33,941 nucleotides of DNA. Origin: Caldilineaceae bacterium. Lineage in GTDB: Bacteria > Chloroflexota > Anaerolineae > Caldilineales > Caldilineaceae. This document shows positions 24,164 through 32,109 of this stretch, piece by piece. The translations under genes and the position numbers were made by a program. The stretch's first letter is position 1. Every line of letters starts with the position of its first letter. Below the pieces are notes generated by a model that saw nothing but the letters and a program-made list of their open reading frames with translations, had not been told where the DNA came from and did no database searches. The DNA is taken from positions 1 through 33,941 of the forward strand of contig JAJEDI010000101.1 in NCBI GenBank assembly GCA_022821585.1, written 5' to 3'.

Positions 24164-24227
24164 AAAGCCGGTTCTCAAATTGAACGCACATTAAGCTGAA
24201 TCCCCCCTGCCACCGAAACTACCCTCA

Positions 24228-25496
24228 ATGACCGCCAATACCACCACCGAAACCGACGTCAGCTACACCGACCTCCTCCGCCACAACCGCAACTTCCGCT
24301 ACCTCTGGTTCGGCCAGATCGTCAGCCTCCTCGGCGACTGGTTCAACCTCGTCGCCTCCGCCGCACTCGTCGGCATGCTCACCCAGTCCGGTCTTGCCGT
24401 CGGCTCTCTCTTCGTCGTGCGCATGCTCGCGCCCTTCCTCGTCAGCCCCATCGCCGGCGTTGTCGCCGACCGCTACAACCGCAAATACGTCCTCATCGCC
24501 GCCGACCTCATCCGCGCCGCCGTCGTCCTCGCCTTCCTGCTCGTCCGCAACCCCGGTGACGTCTGGCTCCTCTACACCCTGACCGCCGTGCAAATGGCCA
24601 TGAGCGGATTCTTCGACCCCGCCCATACCGCCATCCTGCCCGACATCTCCAACCCCCGCGAGCTTGGCGCCGTCAACGCCCTCAGCTCCGCCACCTGGTC
24701 CGTCATGCTCGCTCTCGGCGCCGCCCTCGGCGGCCTCTTCTCCGGCACCTTCGGCATGTACCCCGCTTTCATCCTCGACACCTTCACCTTCCTGCTCTCC
24801 GCCGTGCTGCTCGCCCAGATCCGCATGCCCGCCAAGCTCGCATCCGCCGCCGCCGACAGGACCGTCGCCGCCGCCTTCGGCCAGTACCTCCGCGGCCTGC
24901 GCTATCTCCGCGCCCATCTCGACGTCCTCGTCGTCGCCCTCCAGAAGGCCGTCATGGCCCTCTTCTTTGCAACCGGCTTCCAGGTCCTCCAGGTCGCCAT
25001 CGCCCAGCAGGTCTTTACCGTCGGCCAGGGCGGCGGCACCAGCCTCGGACTCATGTTCGGCCTCACCGGCGTCGGCTCCGGCCTCGGCCCCATCCTCGCC
25101 CGCAAATTGACCGGCGAAGATCCCCGCTCCTTGAAAGAGGCTATCGCCTACGGTTATGTCCTCGCCATCGCCGGCATCATCGTCACCGCCCCCCTCCTCA
25201 GCCTGCCCATCGTACTCCTCGGCTCCTTCGTCCGCTCCATCGGCAGCGGCATCATCTGGGTCTTCTCAACCCACCTCCTCCTCCAGATGGCCCCCGACGA
25301 AGTCCGCGGCCGCGTCTTCGCCAGCGACTTCATGTTCTTCTACCTCGGCAGCGCCCTCGCCTCCAGCCTCGTCGGCGCCGCCCTCGACACCACCCTCACC
25401 ATCCCCACCATCATCTGGACCATGGCCGCCATCGGCGTCGCCCCCACCATCCTCTGGACCCTGTGGGTCATAAAAGGAAGGCAGAAAGTAGCCTGA
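24228..25496 (+). CDS. MFS exporter, MFS_3 / EntS-like (paralogue 2)
   Basis: A 422-residue transporter of the same family and topology as the one at 22060. It keeps the same opening spans and the DRYNRKYVLIAAD loop. The ends of the two proteins match (FMFFYL.SALASS.VG.ALD), while the central loop and spans 5-8 are more divergent. The paralogues probably export different but related compounds. No clear ribosome site precedes the ATG. Separation by an 890-base repeat island suggests that the duplication and the repeats may be connected through recombination. Confidence 0.9.
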   Translation: MTANTTTETDVSYTDLLRHNRNFRYLWFGQIVSLLGDWFNLVASAALVGMLTQSGLAVGSLFVVRMLAPFLVSPIAGVVADRYNRKYVLIAADLIRAAVVLAFLLVRNPGDVWLLYTLTAVQMAMSGFFDPAHTAILPDISNPRELGAVNALSSATWSVMLALGAALGGLFSGTFGMYPAFILDTFTFLLSAVLLAQIRMPAKLASAAADRTVAAAFGQYLRGLRYLRAHLDVLVVALQKAVMALFFATGFQVLQVAIAQQVFTVGQGGGTSLGLMFGLTGVGSGLGPILARKLTGEDPRSLKEAIAYGYVLAIAGIIVTAPLLSLPIVLLGSFVRSIGSGIIWVFSTHLLLQMAPDEVRGRVFASDFMFFYLGSALASSLVGAALDTTLTIPTIIWTMAAIGVAPTILWTLWVIKGRQKVA

Positions 25497-25570
25497 CGAG
25501 CGCAGCCCAAAAAACGGCGAACTCTCGCAAACCTCCCTTACCAACCCAGCACTGTTCCCCCCTAACAATC

Positions 25571-25602
25571 CTGTAGGGGCAGGCCTTGTGCCTGCTCTGT
25601 CC
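25571..25602. repeat. GTAGGGGC hairpin repeat, variant stem
   Basis: GGGCAGGC, loop CTTGT, then GCCTGCTC: the GG/CC inner-pair variant also seen at 8948, with one mismatch. It lies in the 313-base gap 25497-25809 at the edge of the low-GC island. Confidence 0.7.
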
Positions 25603-25643
25603 CCGCTAAGAGCCGGAACACAATATTGCCCACCGCCGCCGCT

Positions 25644-25693
25644 CATTCCCCGCCTGACCCCTTTCGCCCCAAAACTGGGATACACCCTTGTTT
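25644..25693. repeat. Dispersed intergenic repeat B, copy 2
   Basis: This matches the element at 381-430: ATTCCCCGCC, GACC, CGCCCCAAA, CTGGGATACACCC in the same order. Both copies border accessory genes. Confidence 0.5.
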
Positions 25694-25772
25694 GACCTTG
25701 TCCTTTGCACAGGGGACGCCGCTATGATATTCTGTTCAAACTTGATTTCGCACACTTGTACTACAAAAAGGC

Positions 25773-25801
25773 TTGAAATCGCCTTTCCACTCTGATACAC
25801 T
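25773..25801 (+). promoter_or_regulatory. Extended promoter of the accessory two-gene unit
   Basis: TTGAAA (25773-25778) and TACACT (25796-25801) are 17 bases apart, with TGA directly before the -10 (extended -10). Transcription would start near 25808, two bases before the ATG at 25810, so the message is probably leaderless. Confidence 0.55.
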
Positions 25802-25809
25802 GGTGAAAA

Positions 25810-26298
25810 ATGAAAACGACCGGACCTCTTAGGTCAATTCTGCACAGATTCATTTGGCCGGCGTTGCTCATCATTATTTCATTAGGGGTATTGGGTGCCT
25901 TCTGGCAGGTAGCAAATGCCCGAAGTTACACCAATCTGGAAAGCTACTTCTTTCAGATTTCTGTCGCTTTGGTAGGAATTGCCGCTTCGTTCTATTCTGG
26001 TCGCCTGTCTGTTCGTGAGGCGGGGCGCGAGATCATCAGACCACACGCCCGATCTGCATTCAGGCGTTTAGTCTCTCTCTATCGTAGTATCTCTGAAGTA
26101 GGACGCATTATAGAGCGATCACGGAACTCCGAATCTCTTGACAACTACAAAGTGATACATGCCGAGCTTAAGGGCATAGTCTTCTGGCAACTGGTTACAG
26201 CAGACGATGCGCTGGAGGATTGGAAAGATATCGTGCCCGAAGAAGTGCAAGAGTTGGACCGAAAGCTCTCCGCTGACGACGCAACGGAGGAAAGTTGA
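25810..26298 (+). CDS. Membrane-anchored protein of unknown function
   Basis: A 162-residue protein with two membrane segments (about 13-35 and 46-64). The rest is a cytoplasmic, mainly helical domain with PHARSAFRRLVSLYRSISEVGRII and an acidic C-terminus. I do not recognise a named family. Codon use and lower GC differ from the flanking operons, suggesting transfer. Its TGA overlaps the ATG of the next gene by one base, so the two products are made together. Membrane anchoring of the partner is a reasonable guess. Confidence 0.7.
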   Translation: MKTTGPLRSILHRFIWPALLIIISLGVLGAFWQVANARSYTNLESYFFQISVALVGIAASFYSGRLSVREAGREIIRPHARSAFRRLVSLYRSISEVGRIIERSRNSESLDNYKVIHAELKGIVFWQLVTADDALEDWKDIVPEEVQELDRKLSADDATEES

Positions 26299-26732
26299 TG
26301 ACAGAACCGATTCGCGGCAAGGTCGCGCAAGTGCTCAGTTCACGAGACTTTGCACTAAACGTTGGCTCTGCAAACGGAGTCGTTGTTGGTATGGACTTTG
26401 ATGTAATAGATCAGGCGGAAATAAAGGATCCTGATACGGAGGAACTGCTGGGTCATATTGAGCTTTCGAAGGCCAGATTGCGGGTTACCGATGTCCAGGA
26501 AAAACTGGCCGTGGCAACGACCTACCGCGAGACAAGGACGCAAAGGCTGGATGGCTCTCTCGCCCTCGGCAGTTTCTCGCGTTCCCTCATGCCTTCCTCA
26601 TGGTTGGCTGAGTATGAATCTCTGAAGACAAGCGAAAGACCATGGGACGAGGGCAGCACCGTGAGTACAGGAGATTCCGTCGTTCAAGTAATGAATGAGA
26701 ATGAACGCAAACGGGAAGGTGAGAAGAAATAG
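26298..26732 (+). CDS. FlgT-C-like small beta domain protein of unknown function
   Basis: A 144-residue protein starting at ATG 26298. Residues 7-75 read GKVAQVLSSRDFALNVGS..GVVVGMDFDV, then IKDPDTEELLG, then LRVTDVQEKLAVATTY. This resembles the FlgT C-terminal domain pattern (a GS..GV..GM turn, a DP.T...LG hairpin, and a final V..V...A strand). The C-terminal 60 residues look partly disordered and charged. No flagellar genes are nearby, so a flagellar role is unlikely. It is coupled to the upstream membrane protein. Start and frame are secure; the domain call is moderate. Confidence 0.7.
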   Translation: MTEPIRGKVAQVLSSRDFALNVGSANGVVVGMDFDVIDQAEIKDPDTEELLGHIELSKARLRVTDVQEKLAVATTYRETRTQRLDGSLALGSFSRSLMPSSWLAEYESLKTSERPWDEGSTVSTGDSVVQVMNENERKREGEKK

Positions 26733-26849
26733 CAATCGATATTGCAACTTCACTTTGCAGACAGGCTTACTGATACCTGCTCTCCTCACTCCTCGGTGCC
26801 AGGGCCGAAAGCATGATCGTGGAGCGCTAAGCAGAGTTAGGAGCCTGTC

Positions 26850-27065
26850 ATGCTACAAACAATCGAAGCTAAAATTGACGAAAATGGTCACGTGCGATTG
26901 CTTGAGCCAGTCCGGCTTTCAGGACCCCGGCGAGCACTCGTAACGATTCTTCCCGGTGAGTCAGATACGTCGATGGTTGCTCTGCAAAGTGAAGCTGCAC
27001 TCGCAGAAGACTGGAACCGTCCAGAAGAGAACTGTGCATGGTCACACCTGCAACAGAAGGGATAG
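26850..27065 (+). CDS. Antitoxin of a MazEF-like pair
   Basis: A 71-residue protein whose sequence (IEAKIDENGHVRLLEPVRL, ALVTILPGE, then SEAALAEDWNRPEE and W) is the pattern of small antitoxins that precede MazF/PemK-type toxins in Chloroflexi and cyanobacteria. TTAGGAG lies upstream as ribosome site. The conserved C-terminal SEAALAEDWNRPEE normally binds the toxin. Here the toxin frame that overlaps its end is cut after 20 codons, so the antitoxin appears orphaned. Confidence 0.8.
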   Translation: MLQTIEAKIDENGHVRLLEPVRLSGPRRALVTILPGESDTSMVALQSEAALAEDWNRPEENCAWSHLQQKG

Positions 27066-27100
27066 TCTTGTTTCCGTTTCCAGATTTTGACCTGTCATAG
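27038..27100 (+). pseudogene. MazF-type toxin remnant
   Basis: An ATG at 27038, overlapping the antitoxin gene in another frame, reads MVTPATEGIVLFPFPDFDLS and then TAG. Intact MazF/PemK toxins of this type begin with a similar segment (a G.(V/I)VLVPFPF.DLS core followed by Q..KLRPAVVL). Sequence after the stop does not continue recognisably as MazF. The toxin is truncated, and the antitoxin is left behind. Confidence 0.7.
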
Positions 27101-27168
27101 GCAGAATCGGTCCCCATAAAGAACGTTGGCAGATATCGTGTTAGAGTTGTTCACCTGAAGAATCCGAA

Positions 27169-28389
27169 ATGTTTGATAGCCTCTCCGAACTAATCGAGAA
27201 AATCCACCTCGGCGAAGACTCGACCATCGAGTTCAAAAGACAGTTGCCGCGCAGAGACAGTCTCGCCGACGAGATCGCCGCCTTCGCCAACGCCAGAGGC
27301 GGCGTGATACTGATCGGTGTGGATGATCATGGCGACATCGTCGGTCTTAATCAGCACAATCTGGACCGGGCAGAAAAGACAGTGGTTGAAATCTGCAAAG
27401 ACAGTATCGAACCTTACGCACACGTCTTTTCTCAGAAACTTCAGCTAGACGACAAAGACCTTCTCAAAATAGAAGTCTCCCGTAGCCTTTACCTTCACAA
27501 AAGCCCTGGTGGATATCTTGCTCGCCAAGGCAGTAGCAATCGACTGTTGCCCAAAGAATACTTGGCTCGGCTGATTCAGAGTCGTTCTCGGGCAGGCATT
27601 ATCCCTCCTGACAGGCAGTCTGTACCAAACACCACTAGAGACACTCTGCGGAAAGCCTTATTCCAGCGATTTATCACAGAAAAAACGGCAGAACACGAAT
27701 TTGAGGACCTTCTACTAAAGAGGGAGCTACTTGTAAAAGACGGCAACGAATTGCGCGCCTCATTCGCTGGTCTACTAATGTGCCACGACAGGCCCGACGA
27801 CTATCTATATAACAGCTTCATTCAGGCCGTCTTCTATCGCGGCAAGACAAAGGACGCCAACTACCAAATTGACGCCAAGGATTTCAGGGGACCTTTGGAC
27901 CGGCAGATCATGGACGCCTACAAATTTGTCGAAAGATACAATCAGGTGTCCGCTCGCAAGGATGTCGGTCGTACGGAACGTTCTCAATACAGCATGAGAG
28001 CCGTGTTTGAAGCCCTCGTAAATGCCGTCGTGCACAGAGATTATTCCAAAGCCGTCTCAAAAATCCGCCTCTTCATGTTCTCCGACAGACTGGAACTAAG
28101 TTCACCGGGCGCGCTTGCAAATACCCTGAGCGTGGAACGGCTGCGATACGGACAAGCAACCCGCAACGAACTGCTGGCCCGCCTACTGTCTGAACTAACA
28201 GTTGAAGACAACGTCAGCAGGCAGGTAGCCAGACGATATTTCCTTGAGCGGCGCGGCGAAGGTGTGGGCATAATCCTCGACGAAAGCACAGCCCTCAGCG
28301 GCAAAGTACCCGTCTATGAACAGATCGACGAAACGCTGCACCTGACCATCTTCGCCGCAAAATCCCTGCAACCAGTCCAGGAACCGTAA
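27169..28389 (+). CDS. AlbA_2-domain ATPase-like regulator (COG2865 type)
   Basis: A 406-residue protein. Residues about 13-130 form an AlbA_2 (Schlafen-type) nucleic-acid-binding domain (DSTIEFKRQLP, then DEIAAFANARGGVILIGV). Residues about 275-370 form a GHKL-like ATP-binding part (RAVFEALVNAVVHRDYS, FSDRLELSSPG, and RRGEGVGII). Proteins of this group are predicted transcriptional regulators and occur often in defence or mobile islands. It is 100 bases after the broken toxin-antitoxin pair. GC and codon use match the island. Target and role are unknown. Confidence 0.85.
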   Translation: MFDSLSELIEKIHLGEDSTIEFKRQLPRRDSLADEIAAFANARGGVILIGVDDHGDIVGLNQHNLDRAEKTVVEICKDSIEPYAHVFSQKLQLDDKDLLKIEVSRSLYLHKSPGGYLARQGSSNRLLPKEYLARLIQSRSRAGIIPPDRQSVPNTTRDTLRKALFQRFITEKTAEHEFEDLLLKRELLVKDGNELRASFAGLLMCHDRPDDYLYNSFIQAVFYRGKTKDANYQIDAKDFRGPLDRQIMDAYKFVERYNQVSARKDVGRTERSQYSMRAVFEALVNAVVHRDYSKAVSKIRLFMFSDRLELSSPGALANTLSVERLRYGQATRNELLARLLSELTVEDNVSRQVARRYFLERRGEGVGIILDESTALSGKVPVYEQIDETLHLTIFAAKSLQPVQEP

Positions 28390-28487
28390 CCCCGCGGCTC
28401 GCCTTACTTACCACCAAATGTCATAACCTGACTATTTGGATATCGACTAGCCGCTGGCCTTCAACAACCAACTACGTACGCGGCAGT

Positions 28488-28531
28488 TCACTAAAAACTA
28501 GAAACTGACTACTAAAAACTGCCCTTAAGGA
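28488..28531. repeat. ACTAAAAACT repeat before enolase-type gene 1
   Basis: Two ACTAAAAACT units around GAAACTGACT end in GCCCTTAAGGAG, which includes the ribosome site. The same units recur at 29751-29790 before the paralogue, so the duplicated segment included this leader. Confidence 0.65.
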
Positions 28532-28538
28532 GTTCACA

Positions 28539-29675
28539 ATGAAAATCACCGACATCAAACTCCACACCCTCCAACACCCAACCCTCACCCAAAGCCGCCA
28601 CCGCCTCATCCAGGTACCCGGCCTGCGCCGCATCCAGTACACCCACACCGGCCGCTCCATCGACGCGCCCATGCAATCCCACATCCTCGAAGTCGAAACC
28701 GACGAGGGCGTCACCGGCCGCATCGCCCCCACCTCCATCAACAAATACCAGCTCGAAATCCTCAAGACCCACGCCATCGGCGAAAGCCCTTTCGCCCGCG
28801 AACGCCTCTTCCAGATGCTCCACAAAGGCACCCGCTGGGTCTACCAGGAACCCGGCTGGTTCGGCGAATTCGACAACTGCCTCTGGGACATCCTCGGCAA
28901 GACCGCCGGCCGCCCCGTCTACGACCTCATCGGCCGCGTGCGCGACCGCCTCCCCGTCTACCTCACCGCCGGCGACATGGAGTTCCAAGGCTACCTCGAC
29001 CACATCGAGGCCGGCCGCACCTTCGGCGTCAACGCCTACAAACTGCACACCTACAAGGGCGGAAAAGCCGACATCCCCCTTCTCACCGATGTGCGCAAAG
29101 CCGTCGGCGATGACTACGATTTGCTCAACGACCCCGTCTGCTCCTACAACCTGCGCGAAGCCATCGAAGTCGGCACCGCAATGGAAGAGCTCGACTACAT
29201 CTGGCTCGAAGAGCCCATGCACGAGCAGAAAATGAACCAGTACCAGGAGCTCTGTAGCACGCTCGTCATCCCCATCATGGCCACCGAACGCCTCATGCAC
29301 GACATGGACATCACCGCCCAGTGGCTCATCCAGGGCGCCACCGACCGCCTGCGCGCCCGCGCCACCTTCGGCCTCACCCAGGTTCTCAAGCTCGCCCACT
29401 TCGCCGAGCTCCACGGCGCCAACATCGAAATGAACGGACCTGGCGGCCTCTACGGGCTCGTACACGCCCATGCCGGCTGCTGCATCGACAACACCGACTT
29501 CTACGAGCTGCTCGGCCCGGCCGACCCAAAGCGTCTACGTTCCGAAGGCGAAGAATGGGGCCTTCTCAACGCCCCCCTCATCGAAGACGGCCACATCGCA
29601 CCCCCCGACGGCCCCGGCTGGGGCGCAGTCTGGGACGAAGACCGCATCCGCTCGCTCACCGTCGCCACCGACTGA
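28539..29675 (+). CDS. Enolase-superfamily dehydratase/racemase (tandem copy 1)
   Basis: A 378-residue mandelate racemase/muconate lactonising enzyme-type protein. A catalytic K168-x-H170 lies in AYKLHTYKGG. Metal ligands are D198 (LLNDPV), E224 (WLEEP) and E250 (MATE). The N-terminal cap carries RRIQYTH and the barrel ends with HAGCCIDNTD. KxH in place of KxK places it outside the commonest subgroups, so the substrate is open. A good AAGGAG lies before the ATG. It is followed 119 bases later by a paralogue of identical length. Confidence 0.85.
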   Translation: MKITDIKLHTLQHPTLTQSRHRLIQVPGLRRIQYTHTGRSIDAPMQSHILEVETDEGVTGRIAPTSINKYQLEILKTHAIGESPFARERLFQMLHKGTRWVYQEPGWFGEFDNCLWDILGKTAGRPVYDLIGRVRDRLPVYLTAGDMEFQGYLDHIEAGRTFGVNAYKLHTYKGGKADIPLLTDVRKAVGDDYDLLNDPVCSYNLREAIEVGTAMEELDYIWLEEPMHEQKMNQYQELCSTLVIPIMATERLMHDMDITAQWLIQGATDRLRARATFGLTQVLKLAHFAELHGANIEMNGPGGLYGLVHAHAGCCIDNTDFYELLGPADPKRLRSEGEEWGLLNAPLIEDGHIAPPDGPGWGAVWDEDRIRSLTVATD

Positions 29676-29750
29676 AAGAAGTAAACGCCGCGCATTCAAA
29701 GAACTGGAGCGCTCACCCGATCTGCGTTCCCGGCACCCGCAGTCGCCGCA

Positions 29751-29790
29751 GTCCACTAAAAACTAAAAACTACCCACTAAAAACTGCCCT
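29751..29790. repeat. ACTAAAAACT repeat before enolase-type gene 2
   Basis: Three ACTAAAAACT-like units end in GCCCTT and are followed directly by CCC and the ATG at 29795. Compared with 28488-28538, about ten bases that include AAGGAG are missing. Confidence 0.65.
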
Positions 29791-29794
29791 TCCC

Positions 29795-30931
29795 ATGAAA
29801 ATCACCGACATCAAACGCCGCACCCTCCAACACCCGACCCTCACCCAGCCTACCTACCGCCTCAAACAGGTCCCCGGCCTGCGCCGCATCCAGTACACCC
29901 ATATCCCCCTCTCCGCCGCCACACCCGCGCAGATGCAGATCCTCGACGTCGAAACCGACGAAGGCATCACCGGCCGCATCGCCCCCACCTCCATCACCAA
30001 TCACCAGCTCGACATCCTCAAAATCCACGCCGTCGGCGAAAGCCCCTTCGCCCGCGAACGCCTCTTCCAGATGCTCCACAAGGGCACCCGCTGGGTCTAC
30101 CAGGAGCCCGGCTGGTTCGGCGAATTCGACAACTGCCTCTGGGACATCGCCGGCAAAGCCGCCGGCCTCCCCGTCTACGCCCTCATCGGCCGCGTCCGCG
30201 ACCGCCTGCCCGTCTACCTCACCGACCACGAGCTGACCCCGCGGGGCTATCTCGATCACATCGAGCGCGGCCGCACCTTCGGCGTCAACGCCTACAAACT
30301 GCACACCTACAGGGGCGGCAAAGCCGATATCCCCCTGCTGACAGATATTCGTAAAGAGGTGGGCGATGACTACGACCTGCTCAACGACCCCGTCTGCTCA
30401 TACAACCTGCGCGAGGCCATCGAAGTGGGGAGAGCAATGGAGGAGTTGGACTACGTCTGGCTCGAAGAGCCAATGCACGAACAGAAGATGAACCAATACC
30501 AGGAGTTGTGCCGCACCCTAACCATCCCCATCATGGCCACCGAACGGCTCTGCCACGACATGGACCTCTCCGCCCAGTGGCTCATCCACGGCGCCACCGA
30601 CCGCCTGCGCGCACGCACCAACCACGGCCTCACCCAGGTTCTCAAACTGGCCCGTTTCGCCGAACTGCACGGCACAAACGTAGAGTTCCACGGTCCCGGC
30701 AGTCTCTACGGGCTCGGGCATGCCCACGCCGGCTGCTGCATCGACAACACCGACTTTTTCGAGTTCTTTGGCGGATCCGGCCCCCGCGACCTGCGCACCG
30801 AAGGCGAAGAATGGGGCCTCCTCACCGCCCCCCTCATCGAAGACGGCCGCATCGCGCCCCCCGACGGCCCCGGCTGGGGAGCCGTCTGGGACGAAGACCG
30901 CGTCCGCTCACTCACCGTGGCTACCGACTGA
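29795..30931 (+). CDS. Enolase-superfamily dehydratase/racemase (tandem copy 2)
   Basis: A 378-residue paralogue of the preceding enzyme with the same catalytic and metal positions (K168, H170, D198, E224, E250). Differences cluster in the substrate-facing loops, residues about 18-50 and 143-152, which could shift specificity. Long identical nucleotide stretches indicate recent duplication or gene conversion. ATG 29795 was chosen because it aligns exactly with copy 1; the frame stays open far upstream only by chance. It lacks the Shine-Dalgarno sequence of copy 1, so translation may be weaker or coupled. Confidence 0.85.
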   Translation: MKITDIKRRTLQHPTLTQPTYRLKQVPGLRRIQYTHIPLSAATPAQMQILDVETDEGITGRIAPTSITNHQLDILKIHAVGESPFARERLFQMLHKGTRWVYQEPGWFGEFDNCLWDIAGKAAGLPVYALIGRVRDRLPVYLTDHELTPRGYLDHIERGRTFGVNAYKLHTYRGGKADIPLLTDIRKEVGDDYDLLNDPVCSYNLREAIEVGRAMEELDYVWLEEPMHEQKMNQYQELCRTLTIPIMATERLCHDMDLSAQWLIHGATDRLRARTNHGLTQVLKLARFAELHGTNVEFHGPGSLYGLGHAHAGCCIDNTDFFEFFGGSGPRDLRTEGEEWGLLTAPLIEDGRIAPPDGPGWGAVWDEDRVRSLTVATD

Positions 30932-30962
30932 GCGAACGCTGGCGCAACGACACTGCAATCAA

Positions 30963-31856
30963 CTACCCGCTCAAATGCGGCAGCACCGTCGCCGCAAACA
31001 AATACGACCCCTCAACCCGCGGCGCATCTGCAATATTCACCGTAATCCGCTGCGCCCCCTGTTCCACAATCCGCAACAGCGCATCCGTCACCTGTGCCGG
31101 CGTACCCTCAATCGTGCCCTCGCTCGAAGGCCGCACGTCCGGGTCCTCCCGCAGACGTTGCAGCTCACTTTCATTCTCAGCAATCAGCACACTGACGTGC
31201 ATCATCTGCAGTATTTCGTCGTACTCCCGTCCCACCGCGCGACAATGCTCCTTCAGCACCGATTGCTTGTGCGCATACGTCTCCACGTCCGAGTACACCC
31301 AGTTCCACCAGTCCGCATGCTCCGCCACCACCCGCAGCAGGTACCTCTCCCCGCCGCCGCCAACCATAACCGGCGGCACAATTTCCGGCTTTGGCTCGCA
31401 ATACGCGTTCTCCAGCTGGTAATGCTTGCCCGCGAAGTTCACCGGCGTATCCGTCCACATCGCCCGCATTATCTGGATCGCCTCCGCCAGCTGCTCGATG
31501 CGCACCCGCGCCCGTGGGAACGGCCAGCCGTAGCCCAAATACTCCTCCTCATTCCAGCCCGCACCGATCCCGATCACCACCCGTCCGCCGGAAAACGCCT
31601 GCGCCGTCGCCGCCATCTTAGCCAGGTGCGCTGGGTTGCGAAAACTGTTGCACAGCACGGCGTGGCCCACCAGCTTGTCCGGGTAGCGCGCCAGCGCCCA
31701 CGCCGCCATCGTCCAGCCCTCTGCCACATTGTGCCCGTTGTACTGCACGTGATCCGGTAACCACAGCGAATCAAAAGGATGGATGACCTGGTCGAGATAA
31801 GGGAAAAGTCCCGTCACGTGACGGGACCACGTGTTGATGCCTACACGGACGCCCAT
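30963..31856 (-). CDS. LLM-class flavin/F420-dependent oxidoreductase
   Basis: A 297-residue luciferase-like TIM-barrel enzyme. The opening GVRVGINTWSRH, then FDSLWLPDHV, GRVVIGIGAGWNEEEY and PPVMVGGGGERYLLRVVAEHADWWN are typical of F420-dependent members. ATG 31856 was chosen since homology begins there. It faces the enolase-type genes convergently and diverges from the cupin gene. Such enzymes use reduced F420 or FMN to reduce or oxygenate organic substrates; the substrate is unknown. Confidence 0.88.
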   Translation of the reverse strand: MGVRVGINTWSRHVTGLFPYLDQVIHPFDSLWLPDHVQYNGHNVAEGWTMAAWALARYPDKLVGHAVLCNSFRNPAHLAKMAATAQAFSGGRVVIGIGAGWNEEEYLGYGWPFPRARVRIEQLAEAIQIMRAMWTDTPVNFAGKHYQLENAYCEPKPEIVPPVMVGGGGERYLLRVVAEHADWWNWVYSDVETYAHKQSVLKEHCRAVGREYDEILQMMHVSVLIAENESELQRLREDPDVRPSSEGTIEGTPAQVTDALLRIVEQGAQRITVNIADAPRVEGSYLFAATVLPHLSG

Positions 31857-32109
31857 ACTGCCCTCCTCAGAGATGAATCGCACGCCGCACTGGTACCGCA
31901 ATGGGCGCGCATTGGACCGGGTAAACTGGCCGCAGCCGGCAACACTCCTGCCCAACCGGCTTGCATTTCATATTCCATTCAACGACAATCATACCAGAGG
32001 CTCCGCAAAGCAAGACAGTTCACAAGGCGGCCGGCCCGTCTTCGCCAGCGCCGGGAACGGCCCCCCGGACCGGCCCTTGCCACACCAACCCACCACAGGA
32101 GCGAACCCC

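Noticed and set aside
29321..29794. 158-codon N-terminal extension of the second tandem enolase-type gene
   Set aside because: It is an out-of-frame reading of the end of copy 1; copy 2 aligns with copy 1 exactly from ATG 29795.
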